Shown here piece by piece: positions 5,579-5,844 of a stretch of DNA of 5,844 nucleotides. Both the position numbers and the translations under genes were made by a program. Position 1 is the first letter of the stretch. Every line of letters begins with the position of its first letter. The notes beneath the pieces are model-generated. The model was not told the origin of the DNA. It worked only from the letters and a program-made list of their open reading frames with translations, and did not search any database. Origin of the DNA: Chloroflexota bacterium (GTDB lineage: Bacteria; Chloroflexota; Dehalococcoidia; UBA2247; RBG-13-53-26); the NCBI GenBank assembly GCA_017885485.1, contig JAFNFZ010000320.1, forward strand, positions 2,495 to 8,338. Reading direction: 5' to 3'.

Positions 5579-5632
5579 GTAGTCTTCAATGGGCTATCAC
5601 ACTGCATTCCGTTGAGCATAACGCTGCTAGCC

Positions 5633-5662
5633 AGTATATGTGCGTAATCGGACTCTCGTCAA
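5633..5662 (-). promoter_or_regulatory. sigma70-type promoter of the SDR gene
   Basis: On the minus strand TTGACG (5662-5657, 5 of 6 to the -35 consensus) and TATACT (5638-5633, 5 of 6 to the -10 consensus) are 18 bases apart. Transcription would begin near 5626, giving a leader of about 60 bases before the GTG at 5566. It is the best promoter match in the window. Confidence 0.65.
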
Positions 5663-5844
5663 TTCAGGCCCGGGAACCACAGCCTTGTGCTTTGTTGTGA
5701 CTGCCTGGCTCAAGCCTCAGGTTTACTAGATAGTCGGAAAGTGATAGATTAGGCAACAAGCAGTTCCTGCGATGGACTCTTGTCTGTCCGTGCTTGGAAC
5801 CGGAGCAAGCGAATAGCGATCGCCTTATGAAGAGAATTGGCGTA
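5663..5844. other. region without a supported gene
   Basis: About 180 bases upstream of the SDR promoter. Only very short open frames occur on either strand. At the far right, ATG 5827 opens a six-codon frame (MKRIGV) that runs off the window. It could be the start of a divergent gene, but it has no Shine-Dalgarno site or well-placed -10 element. No convincing terminator, tRNA or repeat array is seen. Confidence 0.5.

Noticed and set aside
5816..5823. GCGATCGC palindrome resembling a HIP1 element
   Set aside because: A single occurrence in the window; nothing else suggests cyanobacterial HIP1 repeats.
5827..5844. Possible start of a plus-strand gene (MKRIGV...) at the window edge
   Set aside because: Only six codons are visible, with no Shine-Dalgarno site and no -10 element at leaderless spacing.

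Overview
The window reads as ordinary chromosome from a free-living bacterium of moderate GC content. It holds part of a fatty-acid or side-chain oxidation operon, a glucan-processing gene and a short-chain dehydrogenase. No rRNA, tRNA, CRISPR array, transposase, integrase or phage gene is visible. Paired acyl-CoA dehydrogenases next to a PPOX-fold protein, plus a stand-alone SDR, would fit Chloroflexota (Dehalococcoidia-like) or actinobacterial gene content. That taxonomic guess is inference from gene content only.

Left part (1-2245, minus strand): an operon read right to left. It has a likely promoter (2216-2245), a PPOX-fold flavin-binding-type protein that seems to start at ACG behind a near-perfect Shine-Dalgarno site, a 393-residue acyl-CoA dehydrogenase, and a second acyl-CoA dehydrogenase cut by the window edge. 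Gaps of 6 and 20 bases mark a single transcription unit. The two dehydrogenases may form one hetero-oligomeric enzyme.

Middle part (2317-4784, plus strand): a divergent unit. A 53-residue single-pass membrane protein has a -10 element placed exactly for a leaderless transcript. It is followed by a GH77 4-alpha-glucanotransferase gene (malQ). malQ is interrupted by an in-frame 105-base segment (2924-3028) that is an inverted, slightly diverged copy of the adjoining malQ sequence. The result is two interleaved inverted repeats (68 bp at about 90% identity, and 25 bp perfect) and one in-frame TAG. The catalytic domain downstream is intact.

Right part (4808-5662, minus strand): a classical NAD-type SDR convergent with malQ. 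It has a good sigma70-like promoter (5633-5662), a strong Shine-Dalgarno site and a GTG start. The last ~180 bases hold no gene I can support.

The most unusual signal is the inverted segment inside malQ. It could be an intragenic invertible or template-switch rearrangement, or an assembly chimera of two strain alleles. The next most unusual are the apparent ACG start of the PPOX gene and the leaderless small membrane protein.
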